Shown piece by piece: positions 57,233 through 57,572 of a DNA stretch of 57,572 bases (position 1 is its first letter; the number at the start of each line of letters is the position of its first letter). Below the pieces are notes generated by a model. It searched no databases. It was given only the letters and a program-made list of their open reading frames with translations, and had not been told where the DNA came from. Source of the stretch: Methylobacterium sp. J-088 (GTDB lineage: Bacteria; Pseudomonadota; Alphaproteobacteria; Rhizobiales; Beijerinckiaceae); contig NZ_JAKSYH010000139.1 in the NCBI RefSeq assembly GCF_022829295.1, forward strand, positions 1 through 57,572, written 5' to 3'. The translations under genes and the position numbers were made by a program.

Positions 57233-57550
57233 ATGATCCGCCCGCTGCTCCTTCTTGCCGCCACGCTCGTCCCGTTCTCGGCCCAGGCCGGCGACGCGGC
57301 TGCGGGCCGGAAGCGCGCGACCGCCTGCCAGACCTGCCACGGGATGGACGGGCTCTCGAAGCTGCCGGAGGCGCCGAACCTCGCCGGGCAGGTCGAGCCC
57401 TATCTGGTGAAGGCGCTCACCGAGTACCGCGACGGCAAGCGGCAGAACGAGATCATGAACGTGGTCGCGAAGGAGCTGTCGGACACCGATATCGCCAATC
57501 TGGCGGCGTATTATGCGGGGATTCAAGTCGACGTGCTGCCGCCGGGGTAG
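57233..57550 (+). CDS. Periplasmic c-type cytochrome
   Basis: 105 residues with signal peptide MIRPLLLLAATLVPFSAQA and one haem site CQTCH at about 33-37. The C-terminal IMNVVAKELSDTDIANLAAYYAG helix may supply the axial Met. Monohaem class I type. It lies downstream of the PQQ-type dehydrogenase and may carry its electrons to a terminal oxidase. Confidence 0.9.
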   Translation: MIRPLLLLAATLVPFSAQAGDAAAGRKRATACQTCHGMDGLSKLPEAPNLAGQVEPYLVKALTEYRDGKRQNEIMNVVAKELSDTDIANLAAYYAGIQVDVLPPG

Positions 57551-57572
57551 TGCGCGCGCCTCTCCCTCCCCC

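Overview
The window reads as a chromosomal segment of a high-GC alphaproteobacterium, most likely Methylobacterium or a close relative (Hyphomicrobiales). This is inferred from gene order and gene content: a small SRP RNA followed by dnaX and ybaB; the run ppiD-trpE-trpG-trpD-trpC-moaC-moeA; an aerobic (CobG-type) cobalamin cluster; a lone methylmalonyl-CoA mutase small subunit; and a PQQ-type sugar dehydrogenase beside a c-type cytochrome. No species can be named from the sequence alone. No rRNA, tRNA, CRISPR array, prophage or intact insertion sequence was seen.

Layout. 0.2-8 kb: a PP2C phosphatase/Ser-Thr kinase fusion, a ComM/YifB ATPase, a small PepSY-like secreted protein, SRP RNA, dnaX and ybaB, a glutathione S-transferase and a secreted protein of unknown function. 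8-16.3 kb: methylmalonyl-CoA mutase small subunit, uppP, a GST-fold protein resembling FzlA, queG and an SDR-type epimerase, then a zinc importer (znuC-znuB) with an overlooked 44-residue membrane peptide ahead of znuC and a divergent zur. 17-20 kb: an exopolysaccharide-initiating sugar transferase, an IsdG-like haem monooxygenase and an XRE-type regulator.

20-35 kb is the centre of the window: cobB, cobM, cobE, cobL, the opposite-strand cobK, and then a tightly overlapping operon on the minus strand, cbtB-cbtA-DUF1636-cobW-cobN-cobG-cobH-cobI-vapB-vapC-cobJ, led by a clear cobalamin riboswitch. Together these cover precorrin-2 to hydrogenobyrinate a,c-diamide and cobalt insertion, except for CobF. 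A VapBC toxin-antitoxin pair sits inside the operon between cobI and cobJ. Two users of B12 are also present: queG and the partner subunit of the mutase.

35-43 kb: a DUF4424 secreted protein, an S10 carboxypeptidase, holC, pyrG, secG, an NTF2-like secreted protein, a ppk2 gene interrupted by one in-frame amber codon, and tpiA. 43-52 kb: ppiD, the trp genes (split by an AT-richer gene of unknown function on the opposite strand), moaC and moeA. 52-57.5 kb: a GT-C-like membrane protein, an FAD amine-oxidase-like protein, a PQQ-dependent sugar dehydrogenase and a cytochrome c.

A dispersed palindromic repeat family, built on a CTCTCCCG-nn-CGGGAGAG core, occupies at least five intergenic places. 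In one of them it supplies the last ~20 codons and the stop codon of queG.
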